A stretch of 64,000 nt of DNA from Paenarthrobacter sp. A20 (GTDB lineage: Bacteria > Actinomycetota > Actinomycetes > Actinomycetales > Micrococcaceae): positions 1,736,001 through 1,800,000 of the forward strand of contig NZ_JALJWH010000001.1 of assembly GCF_024168825.1 (NCBI RefSeq), written 5' to 3'. Position numbers and translations under genes: made by a program. The notes beneath the pieces are model-generated. The model was not told the origin of the DNA, searched no databases, and saw only the letters and a list, made by a program, of their open reading frames with translations. Each line of letters starts with the position of its first letter. The stretch's first letter is position 1. This document shows, piece by piece, positions 17,851 through 26,487 of this stretch.

Positions 17851-19469
17851 GCACCACCACCGCAGGCCACCTGATTGTCGGCCAACTCGAACGGGCAGGC
17901 GTCAAGCGTGTCTACACCGTCCCGGGCGAAAGCTTCCTTGACGTCCTTGACGGCTTGCACGGCTCGCCGATCCAGAACGTGGTGGCCCGCCAGGAAGGCG
18001 GCGCCGGGTTCATGGCACTGGCCGAAGGCCGTCTGACCGAGCTCCCGGGCGTCGCCATGGTGACCCGCGGTCCGGGGGCAGCCAACGCCTTCATCGCCAT
18101 CCACACCGCCTACCAGGACGCCACGCCGCTGATCCTGTTCGTGGGCCTGATCCCGGTAGCCGACCGTGGCCGGGAGTCCTTCCAGGAGTTCGACATCAAC
18201 GCGTGGTTCGGCAGCACGGCCAAGAAAGTGGTCACGCTCGACGACGCCGCCTCTGCAGCCCGCGTTGTGGACGACGCCATCTTCACGGCCCTCAGCGGCC
18301 GACCCGGCCCCGTAGTGATCGGCCTCCCGGAAGACGTGCTGGTACACGTCGTGGAGAACGCCACCGTCGAACCCCGCAGGATTGCCCGCCCGGAGCCAGC
18401 CCCCGTTGACCTGGATGAGCTGAACCAAAAGCTGGCGGCGGCACGCAAGCCGCTCGTCGTCGTCGGCGGTGAAGGCTGGACGCAGCAGTCCGGCGAGCAG
18501 CTGGCCGCCTGGGCAAGCCGCAACAGCATCCCGGTGGTGGCCGACTTCCGTGCCTACGACGCCGTCCCGCACCGCAGCGACGCCTACGCCGGCTTCCTCG
18601 GCTACGGCCGCAGCGACGCCAACGCCCAACGCCTGGACGACGCCGATCTGATCGTCTTTGTTGGCTGCGTTCGCGGTGACGTCCTCTCCGATGGCTACAA
18701 GCGCGGACTGAACGCCGACACCGTGGTGGTCAACGCCGACGCCAACCTCCTGGGCCACTTCGGGCGGGTGGACCAGCACATCATCGCCGATGTCACGGCG
18801 TTCGCAGCGGCCCTCCCCGGCACGGCCGGGGCGGGCCGCTGCGAGGAAGGCTGGTTCGCCAGCGCCCGCGCCGATCAGATCACGTTCTCCACGCCCCGGC
18901 CCGACGGCGGCATCGGCGTCGACCTTGGCGTCGCCATGGAGGTTCTCACAAAGGAAATGGCCGACGACGCCGTCCTCACCTTCGGCGCCGGAAACCACGC
19001 CCTGTGGCCCGCACGGTATCTGGACCACAACTCGGCCAACTCCCTGGCCGCTCCGCGCAACGGCGCCATGGGCATGGGGATTCCCGCAGCCGTGGCAGCA
19101 TCGCTGGCATACCCCGGCCGCCAGGTCATCTCCGTCGCCGGCGATGGCTGCTTCATGATGAACGGCCAGGAAATCGCCACGGCCATGGGCTACGGCGCCG
19201 CGTTCGTCGTTCTGGTGGTGGACAACGGCATCTTCGCCACCATCCGCGAGCACCAGGAAGCGCACTACCCGGACCGCCCCTCCGGCACCCACATGACCAA
19301 CCCGGACTTCGCCGCACTCGCCCGTTCCTACGGCGGCTACGGCGAGCGCGTGGACCGCACGGAAGACTTCGCAGCCGCGTTCCGCCGCGCCGTCGACTCC
19401 GGCCTCCCGGCCTTGCTGCACCTGCCGCAGGACCCCACCACGCGTTCTCCCAAGACTTCAACGAACTGA
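17847..19469 (+). CDS. Thiamine diphosphate-dependent enzyme (acetolactate synthase/benzoylformate decarboxylase superfamily)
   Basis: A 540-residue cytosolic ThDP enzyme with the usual three domains. The PYR domain holds VPGESFLDVLDGL and the catalytic Glu in ARQEGGAGFMAL. The central domain runs about 190-330. The PP domain holds GAMGMGIPAAVAASLAYPGR and the ThDP/metal motif AGDGCFMMN... ending VVDNG. A classical biosynthetic acetolactate synthase is unlikely, as no ilvN follows; a 2-oxo acid decarboxylase or carboligase is favoured. The next gene is an aldehyde dehydrogenase, which fits decarboxylation to an aldehyde then oxidation (inference). The start is TTG at 17847, overlapping the previous stop and preceded by AAGGAA. 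Confidence 0.9.
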   Translation: MSTTTAGHLIVGQLERAGVKRVYTVPGESFLDVLDGLHGSPIQNVVARQEGGAGFMALAEGRLTELPGVAMVTRGPGAANAFIAIHTAYQDATPLILFVGLIPVADRGRESFQEFDINAWFGSTAKKVVTLDDAASAARVVDDAIFTALSGRPGPVVIGLPEDVLVHVVENATVEPRRIARPEPAPVDLDELNQKLAAARKPLVVVGGEGWTQQSGEQLAAWASRNSIPVVADFRAYDAVPHRSDAYAGFLGYGRSDANAQRLDDADLIVFVGCVRGDVLSDGYKRGLNADTVVVNADANLLGHFGRVDQHIIADVTAFAAALPGTAGAGRCEEGWFASARADQITFSTPRPDGGIGVDLGVAMEVLTKEMADDAVLTFGAGNHALWPARYLDHNSANSLAAPRNGAMGMGIPAAVAASLAYPGRQVISVAGDGCFMMNGQEIATAMGYGAAFVVLVVDNGIFATIREHQEAHYPDRPSGTHMTNPDFAALARSYGGYGERVDRTEDFAAAFRRAVDSGLPALLHLPQDPTTRSPKTSTN

Positions 19470-19481
19470 CCGGAGCCTCCT

Positions 19482-20888
19482 GTGATTCAGCTTCAGAACA
19501 TCATCAACGGCGAGTCCGTGGACGCCGCGGCCAGCCTGCCGTTCTTCGACCCCGCCACGGGCCAGCAGATCGGCACCGCGCCGGACAGTGACGCGGCCGC
19601 CGTCGACTCCGCCTTCCAGGCCGCTGCCGCAGCTTTCAAGAGCTACAAGCGCACGACGCCGGGAACGCGCCAGTCGCTGCTGTTGCAGCTGGCCGACCTT
19701 ATCGAGGTAAATGTTGACCGCCTGGTCGAGGCCGAGGTTGCCTGCACCGGCAAGCCGTCCGCACTCACCAAAGAGCTTGAAATCCTGCGCGGCGCGGACC
19801 AACTGCGCTTCTTCGCCGGAGCATGCCGAGTGGTTTCAGGGACGGCCCAGACTGAGTACGTGGAGGGCTTCTCGTCCACCATCCGGCGGGAGCCCATTGG
19901 TGTGGTTGCCCAGATTACGCCGTGGAACTACCCGTTTATGATGGCCATTTGGAAGATCGGGCCAGCCCTCGCGGCGGGCAACACCCTGGTCCTCAAGCCT
20001 GCCGACACCACCCCCTGGTCCACTCTGGTCCTGGGTGAACTGGCACAGCAGGTCTACCCGGCCGGCGTCGTTAACGTTGTTTGCGGTGGCCGCGAAGCCG
20101 GCGCCGCGATGGTGGACCACGACATCCCGGAGATGGTCTCCATCACCGGCTCCACCCGGGCCGGCGCGCAGGTCATGTCCGCGGCGTCCAAGACGCTCAA
20201 GGACGTCCACCTTGAACTTGGCGGCAAGGCCCCCGCCGTGGTGTTTGCCGACGTCGATATACAGCGGACCGCCAGCGAAATCGCCCTGGCTGCCTTCTTC
20301 AACGCCGGGCAGGACTGCACCGCGGTGACCCGAGTGCTGGTCCACCAGGACATCCACACGGAATTCGCAGCAGCCCTGGCCGATGCCGCTTCCGCCTTGA
20401 AGGTAGGGGGCGAGGAGGCCGACCTTGGCCCGCTCAACAGTGCCGCCCAGCTGGAGCGGGTGGAGGGCTTCATGTCCCGGCTGCCTGCCAACGCCCGCGT
20501 CCTGTCCGGCGGCAAGCGCACCGGAACCGGCTTCCACTTTGAGCCGACAGTCATTGACGGTGTGTTCCAAACAGACGAAGTGGTGTGCGATGAAATCTTC
20601 GGCCCTGTGCTGACGGTCCAGCCGTTCTCCACCGAGGAAGAAGCGATCGAGCTCGCCAACGGCACCAAGTACGCGCTGGCATCGAGTGTTTGGTCCGAGA
20701 ACCATGGCGTAGTCACCCGCGTGTCCAACGAACTCGACTTCGGCGCCGTCTGGATCAACTGCCACCAAGTGATCCCGGCCGAAGCACCGCACGGTGGCTT
20801 TAAGCACTCGGGCACCGGCAAGGATCTCTCGGTGTTCGGCCTCGAGGACTACACCCGCATCAAGTCCGTCACCACCTCGCACCGCTAG
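19482..20888 (+). CDS. NAD(P)-dependent aldehyde dehydrogenase (aminobutyraldehyde/betaine-aldehyde type)
   Basis: A 468-residue ALDH-superfamily enzyme. Visible motifs are ITPWNYPFMMAIWKIGPALA, AGNTLVLKPADTTP, SITGSTRAGAQVM, the catalytic Glu in LELGGKAPAVVF, the catalytic Cys in FNAGQDCTAVTRV, and EIFGPVLTV. The sequence resembles gamma-aminobutyraldehyde dehydrogenases (PatD). The start is GTG at 19482, 12 bp after the ThDP gene. In this operon it most likely oxidises the aldehyde made by the decarboxylase (inference). The exact substrate cannot be read from the sequence. Confidence 0.93.
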   Translation: MIQLQNIINGESVDAAASLPFFDPATGQQIGTAPDSDAAAVDSAFQAAAAAFKSYKRTTPGTRQSLLLQLADLIEVNVDRLVEAEVACTGKPSALTKELEILRGADQLRFFAGACRVVSGTAQTEYVEGFSSTIRREPIGVVAQITPWNYPFMMAIWKIGPALAAGNTLVLKPADTTPWSTLVLGELAQQVYPAGVVNVVCGGREAGAAMVDHDIPEMVSITGSTRAGAQVMSAASKTLKDVHLELGGKAPAVVFADVDIQRTASEIALAAFFNAGQDCTAVTRVLVHQDIHTEFAAALADAASALKVGGEEADLGPLNSAAQLERVEGFMSRLPANARVLSGGKRTGTGFHFEPTVIDGVFQTDEVVCDEIFGPVLTVQPFSTEEEAIELANGTKYALASSVWSENHGVVTRVSNELDFGAVWINCHQVIPAEAPHGGFKHSGTGKDLSVFGLEDYTRIKSVTTSHR

Positions 20889-20896
20889 AACCTGAC

Positions 20897-22618
20897 ATGA
20901 AACTCGACCTCCTCCTGCGGAACGCAGACATCATCACCATGGATCCGGACCGCCCCGTGGCCAGTTCGCTGGGCATCTGGCAGGGACGCATCGTGGGCCT
21001 CGACGAGGACCTGGACGGCTTGGACGCCGTCGAGGTCCTGGACCTCGCCGGGGCGACGCTCACTCCGGGCTTCATCGACGCCCATTGCCACACCACATGG
21101 TTCGGGCTGGGCCTGGCGGAACTGGACGTGTCCGGCGCGCGCGGCCTGGAGGAGCTCTATGAGTTGCTGCGGGGCGCTGCCACAAACGCCGGGTCCGACG
21201 GCGAGGGGTGGCTTTTCGCCACCGGTTTCAGCCAGACCCAGCACGGCGGTTCCTTCCCGGATATCGACGAGCTTGATCGGATCACGGGGGAGCGGCCGCT
21301 GTTCATGCGGCACAACTCAGGGCACATGGCGGTGGTCAACACCGCTGCGCTGCGGCTGGCAGGTGCCGAGTCGCCGTCGTTCCCCGATCCCGACGGCGGC
21401 GCGATCGTCCGTGACGAAGCGGGACGGCCCACGGGACTCGTCCAGGAGACGGCCCAGGAACTGATCCAGCAGCTGATCCTGCCGTATGCCTTGGAGGACA
21501 TCGAGGCCGCCCTTGAACGGGCAACGCTGTATTACGCCTCCGAGGGCATCACGAGTTTCACCGAAGCCGGAGTGGGCGGCGGCTGGATCGGGCACAGCCC
21601 GGCCGAACTCGCCGCCTACCAGGGCGCTGCGGCCACCGGCCGGCTGCACGCCAGGGCACAGGTGATGCCGGTGCTGGACGTACTGCACGGACTCAACGGC
21701 CATTCTTCGGACAGCCCAGGTGCCGCGCCGGCCGGACTGGATCTTGGCATCACCAGCGGATTCGGGAACGAGTTCCTTTCCCTCGGCCCCGCCAAGGTCT
21801 TCCTGGACGGCTCACTCCTGGGCGAAACCGCTGCCGTGAGCCACGAGTTCTGCAGCCACGGACACAAGGACAACCGAGGCAATACCGGCTACTTCCAGGC
21901 GGACCCGGCCCAGCTGCGGGAACGCATCGAGGCCGCCTACGCCGCCGGCTGGTCCATTGCCGCGCACGCCATCGGGGACCGGGCCGTGGACCTCGCCGTG
22001 GACATCATCACGGATTGCCAGGCTGCGTATGGGCCGCGCCGCGTGCCCAACAGGATCGAGCACGCCTCCATGACCCGTCCGGAGCAGCTCAAGAGGCTTG
22101 CGGACGCCGGCATTGCCGTGACACCGCAGGCAAGCTTCTTCCGGGACGGCGGGGACGGCATGACCGCTTCGCTGGGACCGGACCGCCTGCCGTGGGCCTA
22201 CCGGGCAGCCAGTTTCCTGGAAGCCGGAGTGACGCTTGCCGGAAGCTCGGACCGGCCCGTCGCCGACGGAAACGTCCTGCGTGGCATGCAGGCGTTCGTG
22301 GACCGCCGGACCGAATCCGGCTCGGTGTTTGGGAACCCGGCGGAGCGCCTGACACCCCACCAAGCATTGGCCGCCTACACGTCCGGAGCCGCCTCAGCAA
22401 CGGGTTCCCTTGCGGACAAGGGCACCCTGTCAGCGGGCAAACTCGCCGACTTTACTGTCCTTTCCGCTTCACCGTTGACGGCACCGGCCATCAGCGAACT
22501 GCAGGTCCTGGCCACCGCCGTCGGAGGCCGCTTTACCTACCAATCACCCGACTTCCAAGCGGCACTTTCCCCGGAAAGTCCGTTCGCGGCGCGTGTTTCA
22601 GCCACCCAGAGCTCATAG
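20897..22618 (+). CDS. Amidohydrolase (YtcJ-like metal-dependent hydrolase)
   Basis: A 573-residue amidohydrolase-superfamily enzyme of the YtcJ/amidohydrolase-3 group. It opens LLLRNADIITMDPDRPVASS, has the metal-site HCHTTWFGLGL at about residues 56-66, the region LFMRHNSGHMAVVNTAAL, AHAIGDRAVDLAVD, RIEHASMTRPEQL, and LAGSSDRPVADGNVLRGMQ near the end with the conserved Asp. Members hydrolyse C-N bonds in amides or cyclic imides/ureas. The start follows the ALDH stop by 8 bp. Together with the next gene it suggests stepwise opening of a ring or amide followed by carbamoyl removal (inference). Confidence 0.9.
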   Translation: MKLDLLLRNADIITMDPDRPVASSLGIWQGRIVGLDEDLDGLDAVEVLDLAGATLTPGFIDAHCHTTWFGLGLAELDVSGARGLEELYELLRGAATNAGSDGEGWLFATGFSQTQHGGSFPDIDELDRITGERPLFMRHNSGHMAVVNTAALRLAGAESPSFPDPDGGAIVRDEAGRPTGLVQETAQELIQQLILPYALEDIEAALERATLYYASEGITSFTEAGVGGGWIGHSPAELAAYQGAAATGRLHARAQVMPVLDVLHGLNGHSSDSPGAAPAGLDLGITSGFGNEFLSLGPAKVFLDGSLLGETAAVSHEFCSHGHKDNRGNTGYFQADPAQLRERIEAAYAAGWSIAAHAIGDRAVDLAVDIITDCQAAYGPRRVPNRIEHASMTRPEQLKRLADAGIAVTPQASFFRDGGDGMTASLGPDRLPWAYRAASFLEAGVTLAGSSDRPVADGNVLRGMQAFVDRRTESGSVFGNPAERLTPHQALAAYTSGAASATGSLADKGTLSAGKLADFTVLSASPLTAPAISELQVLATAVGGRFTYQSPDFQAALSPESPFAARVSATQSS

Positions 22619-22626
22619 GGGAGACC

Positions 22627-23883
22627 ATGACAACCACCACAAGTTTCACCACGCAGGACACCGCGTTCGTCCAGGACTTCCGGACCATGAGCGCCTTCGG
22701 TGCCACTGAGAACGGCGGCGTGGACCGCCAGGCCGCAACCATTCCTGACGGTGAACAGCGCCGCTGGCTGGCAGGCCTCCTTGAGCAGCACGGCTTCACC
22801 GTGAAGTTCGACCACGCCGGCAACCAGTGGGGCCTCTACGAAGCCGTGCCCGGTGCACCCTTCGTGGTGGTCGGCTCGCACATGGATTCACAGCCGACGG
22901 CGGGCCGTTACGACGGCGCCTACGGCGTCCTCGCCGCCGCCCACGCCGCGTTCCGCCTGGCAGCCCGCTGGGAAGCCGGCGCCACGGCACCCAAGTTCAA
23001 CCTCGCCGTCGTCAACTGGTTCAACGAGGAAGGCAGCCGCTTCAAGCCGTCCATGATGGGCTCGTCCGTCTACACCGGCAAGCTGGAACTTGAAGACGCC
23101 CTCAACACCAAGGACGCCGCCGGGGTTACCGTCCGCGATGCCTTGGACGCGATCGGCTGCCGTGGAACCTTTGAAGGGCCGGAGGCGGCCTACTGCGCCG
23201 AGATCCACATCGAGCAGGGCCGCAGCATGGAACGCGAAGGCGTCACGATTGGCCTGGTCAGCTCCAACTGGGCTGCGAACAAGTACGAGTTCGTGGTCCA
23301 CGGCGAGCAGGCGCACACGGGTTCCACGGTGATCGCAGACCGGAAGGACGCGCTGCTCGGCGCCTCGATGCTGGTGGTTGCCGCGCGCGAACTTGCCGAT
23401 CGCTTCCCCGGCGCCCTCCACACCTCCGTGGGGCAGCTGAACGTGTACCCGAACTCGCCGGTGGTGGTGCCCTCCCGCGTGAACCTGCTGCTAGACCTGC
23501 GCAGCGCCGATGAAGCGGTCCTGGCCGAGGCCGACGCCCTGCTGCACGCCCGCATCACGGAGATCGAACGGCTGGCCAATGTCTCGGTGGAGAAGCACCA
23601 TTCACACTCCTGGGCCGTCACCCCGTACCAGCCGAAGGGCGTTGAGCTCGCGGCGAAGGTGGCCGCCGACCTGGGCCTGTCCAACAAGGAAGTCATGACC
23701 CTGGCCGGACACGACTCCACCAACATGAAGGACCTCGTCCCCACCGTGATGCTGTTTGTGCCGAGCGTGGATGGCATCTCCCACAACGAGCACGAATACA
23801 CCACGGACGAGGACATCGTTGCCGGACTGACCATGCTCACCGAAGTTGTCGGCCGGCTTTGTGATGGGGTGTTGGAGGACTAG
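22627..23883 (+). CDS. M20-family Zn amidase (N-carbamoyl-L-amino acid hydrolase/allantoate amidohydrolase type)
   Basis: A 418-residue dinuclear-metal amidase. Motifs are GSHMDSQPTAGRYDGAYGV (metal His/Asp), FNEEGSRFKPSMMGSSVYTG, AEIHIEQGRSMEREG, and AGHDSTNMKDLVPTVMLFVP then SVDGISHNEHEYT. These match the HyuC/AllC group that cleaves N-carbamoyl or ureido groups; the usual GHDA is GHDS here. The start ATG at 22627 follows GGGGAG. A longer in-frame extension into the amidohydrolase gene was rejected. It is the last gene of the five-gene operon; the next gene is convergent, 5 bp away. Confidence 0.92.
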   Translation: MTTTTSFTTQDTAFVQDFRTMSAFGATENGGVDRQAATIPDGEQRRWLAGLLEQHGFTVKFDHAGNQWGLYEAVPGAPFVVVGSHMDSQPTAGRYDGAYGVLAAAHAAFRLAARWEAGATAPKFNLAVVNWFNEEGSRFKPSMMGSSVYTGKLELEDALNTKDAAGVTVRDALDAIGCRGTFEGPEAAYCAEIHIEQGRSMEREGVTIGLVSSNWAANKYEFVVHGEQAHTGSTVIADRKDALLGASMLVVAARELADRFPGALHTSVGQLNVYPNSPVVVPSRVNLLLDLRSADEAVLAEADALLHARITEIERLANVSVEKHHSHSWAVTPYQPKGVELAAKVAADLGLSNKEVMTLAGHDSTNMKDLVPTVMLFVPSVDGISHNEHEYTTDEDIVAGLTMLTEVVGRLCDGVLED

Positions 23884-23888
23884 CTGCT

Positions 23889-24611
23889 TTAGGGGGCCGG
23901 CGTCTTCTGTGGTGGTGTTCTTTCCACCACGATCGACGCCGGCGCCGCACCGCCCGCGGCATCCGGGTTGGCGACGTACAGGACATCTTCGCTGATTCTG
24001 GCCTCTATCTTGGCCGCCCTGAGGCGGTCCAGCAGCGGCTCCAGTCCGCCGTCGTACTCGAATGCGAGGTCACCGTTGGTGCCGTCCGCGCCGTGGATCA
24101 CCCGCAGGATTCCGCCGTTCTTGGTGGTGAACGTGGCCGATTCGTCGTCCTCGGATGACGGACGGGCACCGATGTTCCGGAGGTCGTTGGCGGCAAGGCC
24201 CACAAAGGGACTGACCCAAGTGGCTACCACCGTGAGGGCTGGATCGGCCTCCGTCGACGTTGCCCACGTGCCGTCCAGGGCCCGCCGGGCGGGGAAGGCG
24301 AAGAACTCGAACCCGTCCTCAGTGGAGATTCGCACAGTGGTTCCGTCGGGTGACTCGTGGATTTCCGCCTGGGTGCCGGCTTCCTCGGTTCGCCGCGCAA
24401 ACTCCTCAAGGTTTCCTGCCTCGACCCCAAAGATCGTGGATCCGTCCAGCGGGTGGCCGTGCTCCACGTAGCCCAGCGCGAGGCGACCCGAACCGGCGTC
24501 GTATTCCCGCCAATCGCCCTCATCCACGGTGGTGAACAACCCCAGCGCCTGAAGAAGCGTGGCCCACTGCTCGGGGTGGGATGTGTAGTGGGTGGGGCGG
24601 GATCGCAACAT
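23889..24611 (-). CDS. VOC-superfamily (glyoxalase/bleomycin-resistance-like) protein
   Basis: A 240-residue protein with two VOC-like halves. The first half has WATLLQALGLFTTVDEGDWR, SGRLALGYVEHGHP and TEDGFEFFAFPAR; the second starts VVATWVSPFVGLAANDLRNI and has FTTKNGGILRVIHG. This suggests a single-chain pseudo-dimer. Metal residues cannot be assigned with confidence, so enzyme or binding function is open. The ATG at 24611 follows AGGAGG, deciding the start against a 36-codon extension. It ends 5 bp from the convergent M20 gene and is divergent from the YdeI-like gene. Confidence 0.75.
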   Translation of the reverse strand: MLRSRPTHYTSHPEQWATLLQALGLFTTVDEGDWREYDAGSGRLALGYVEHGHPLDGSTIFGVEAGNLEEFARRTEEAGTQAEIHESPDGTTVRISTEDGFEFFAFPARRALDGTWATSTEADPALTVVATWVSPFVGLAANDLRNIGARPSSEDDESATFTTKNGGILRVIHGADGTNGDLAFEYDGGLEPLLDRLRAAKIEARISEDVLYVANPDAAGGAAPASIVVERTPPQKTPAP

Positions 24612-24712
24612 TGGTCCTCCTGGGGTGGGTCCTGCAGGTACGGTGGCGTCAGCTTCCAGCCTATGCCGCGTGGCCTTGTCAATGGCCGCCTGTTTCACAG
24701 CAGAATGAACCC

Positions 24713-25306
24713 ATGGCAATTGAGCTTGAGGAATTACTGGTTACAGACGGTGCCGCTTGGCGTGGCTGGCTTTCGGCACATGCCGCGGACAGTCCCGGAG
24801 TGTGGCTGATCCTCCACAAGAAGGGTGGCAACGTCACGGAACTGGACTACGACGCCGCCTTGGATGAGGCCCTGTGCTTTGGTTGGATCGACGGGCAAGC
24901 CAGGAGCCGCGACGCCGACAGCTACTTCCAACGCATGACGCCGCGTGGCCGCAAGAGCATTTGGTCCGTAAGGAACGTGGGGCACATCGCCCGGTTGGAA
25001 TCCGTAGGCAAGATGACCGACGCAGGCCGTGCCGCCGTCGAGGCCGCCAAAGCCGATGGCCGTTGGGAGGCCGCTTATGCCGGACCCGCGGACTCAGTTG
25101 TCCCGGACGACCTCGCAGCTGCGATCGCCGAAGTTCCCGAGGCCCAAGCCATGTTCGACGTCCTGACGTCCCAGAACCGCTTTGCCCTCATCCATCGCAC
25201 CAACGGGGTCAAACGGGCAGAAACCCGGGCGCGCAAGATCGCCGGATTCGTCGAGATGCTTGCCCGGCACGAAGCGCCGTACCCGCAGAAGAAACGTCCG
25301 GTGTAG
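24713..25306 (+). CDS. YdeI/OmpD-associated family protein
   Basis: A 197-residue cytosolic protein of the YdeI family. Recognisable segments are WRGWLSAHAADSPGVWLILH, LDYDAALDEALCFGWIDGQA, RMTPRGRKSIWSVRNVGHIA, RLESVGKMTDAGRAAVEAAK and, at the end, RAETRARKIAGFVEMLARHE. The C-terminal helical part is the bacteriocin-protection/YdeI domain. Function in the family is poorly known; it is linked to envelope stress or peptide resistance in other bacteria. It starts at the ATG 102 bp from the divergent VOC gene. Confidence 0.9.
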   Translation: MAIELEELLVTDGAAWRGWLSAHAADSPGVWLILHKKGGNVTELDYDAALDEALCFGWIDGQARSRDADSYFQRMTPRGRKSIWSVRNVGHIARLESVGKMTDAGRAAVEAAKADGRWEAAYAGPADSVVPDDLAAAIAEVPEAQAMFDVLTSQNRFALIHRTNGVKRAETRARKIAGFVEMLARHEAPYPQKKRPV

Positions 25307-25320
25307 TTGGACTTGCCCGG

Positions 25321-26487
25321 TCAGGACTCGAAAGGGAACGCCACGCCTTCGCCCACCACACGCAGGCACAATTCCGTGCCCGGCTTGGTGATCGAGGCGT
25401 TCCAATGCCGGATGGTAATGATCTCGCCGCCGCCAGGATAGCGGTGGCTGTTGCCGGAGGCGCCACCGTCAGGGGCCTTGTATTCACCCAATTTGATACG
25501 AACCGTGGTCTCCGGGCCGAAGTAGTCTGTGTCCACCACAACGCCGCGGATGGGCCCGTCCGATGCAATGCGGATTTGCTCCGGCCTCAGCATGAGTTGG
25601 ACCTTCCCCTGAGCCGGCGGGCGCCGGACAGGTATTCCGCCCAAGGAGCAGGTAGCCAGCGAGCCCTCCATCCACGCATCGAGAATGACGGCATCGCCCA
25701 GGAACTCGGCGGTGGCGCGATCGGCCGGGCGGGTGTAGACCACAAAGGGATTGCCGATCTGAGCCAGCTTTCCGCCGCGCATGATGGCCACTTGGTCTGC
25801 GAAGGAAAGCGCTTCTGCTTGGTCATGGGTCACCAGGATGGTGGTCACGCCGGCAGCGTTGAGCACCTTGGCGACGGCCCGGCGCGTGGCCACCCGGAGG
25901 CCTGCGTCAAGGGCAGAGAAAGGCTCGTCAAGCAGCATGAGTTCGGGTTCCCTGGCCAGTGCACGGGCCAAAGCGACCCGCTGCTGCTGGCCGCCGGACA
26001 ACTGGTGGGGTCGGCGCTTGGCCATGGAGGCGTCCAAGGACACCATGTCCAGCAGTTCCTGCACCCGTGACCTCACGGCGCCGCGACCGCCGTCGAGCTT
26101 TCCTGGATCCACGCCGAACGCGACGTTCTGTCCTACCGTCAGATGGGGAAAGAGGGCACCGTCCTGGGCGACGTACCCTACCTGCCGCTTGTGGGCAGGT
26201 ACCCACACGCCGTCACCTGCCACCGGGGCGCCACTGAGCCTGATGGATCCAGTGTCCGGATGCTCAAAGCCCGCGATCAGCCTCAACAACGTGGTCTTGC
26301 CGGAACCCGACGGGCCAACGATTGCCGTGGTCCCGCCCTTGGCGACAGAAAGGTTGACGCCCTTCAAGACAGCCTGGGAACCGAAGTTCTTGGTGACCTC
26401 CGAGATATCCAAGTGCGCATTCGTGGTGGGCGCCACGGAGGGGGCCACCCGCGGTGACGGAAGCCTGGAAGGGGATTGTTCGGTCAC
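25321..26487 (-). CDS. ABC transporter ATP-binding protein, iron(III)/2-component importer type
   Basis: A 388-residue ATPase of the FbpC/PotA class. The Walker A is GPSGSGKTT, the Q-loop follows [15 protein letters not shown], the signature is [15 protein letters not shown], the Walker B is [12 protein letters not shown] and the switch His is in [12 protein letters not shown]-terminal TOBE-like regulatory domain ([12 protein letters not shown] onward) extends to the end. It overlaps the permease stop by 4 bp (ATGA), as the last gene of the SBP-permease-ATPase operon. It powers import together with the double permease. Confidence 0.95.
   Translation of the reverse strand: MTEQSPSRLPSPRVAPSVAPTTNAHLDISEVTKNFGSQAVLKGVNLSVAKGGTTAIVGPSGSGKTTLLRLIAGFEHPDTGSIRLSGAPVAGDGVWVPAHKRQVGYVAQDGALFPHLTVGQNVAFGVDPGKLDGGRGAVRSRVQELLDMVSLDASMAKRRPHQLSGGQQQRVALARALAREPELMLLDEPFSALDAGLRVATRRAVAKVLNAAGVTTILVTHDQAEALSFADQVAIMRGGKLAQIGNPFVVYTRPADRATAEFLGDAVILDAWMEGSLATCSLGGIPVRRPPAQGKVQLMLRPEQIRIASDGPIRGVVVDTDYFGPETTVRIKLGEYKAPDGGASGNSHRYPGGGEIITIRHWNASITKPGTELCLRVVGEGVAFPFES

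Noticed and set aside
17652..19421. A 589-codon open frame on the minus strand
   Set aside because: It is antisense to the ThDP-enzyme gene; the translation is low-complexity and lacks any domain, as expected for a shadow in GC-rich DNA.
17847..19469. Biosynthetic acetolactate synthase (ilvB)
   Set aside because: No small subunit follows, and the context is a catabolic operon with an aldehyde dehydrogenase.
22015..22626. N-terminal extension of the M20 amidase
   Set aside because: It lies in another frame inside the amidohydrolase gene; GGGGAG before the ATG at 22627 marks the real start.
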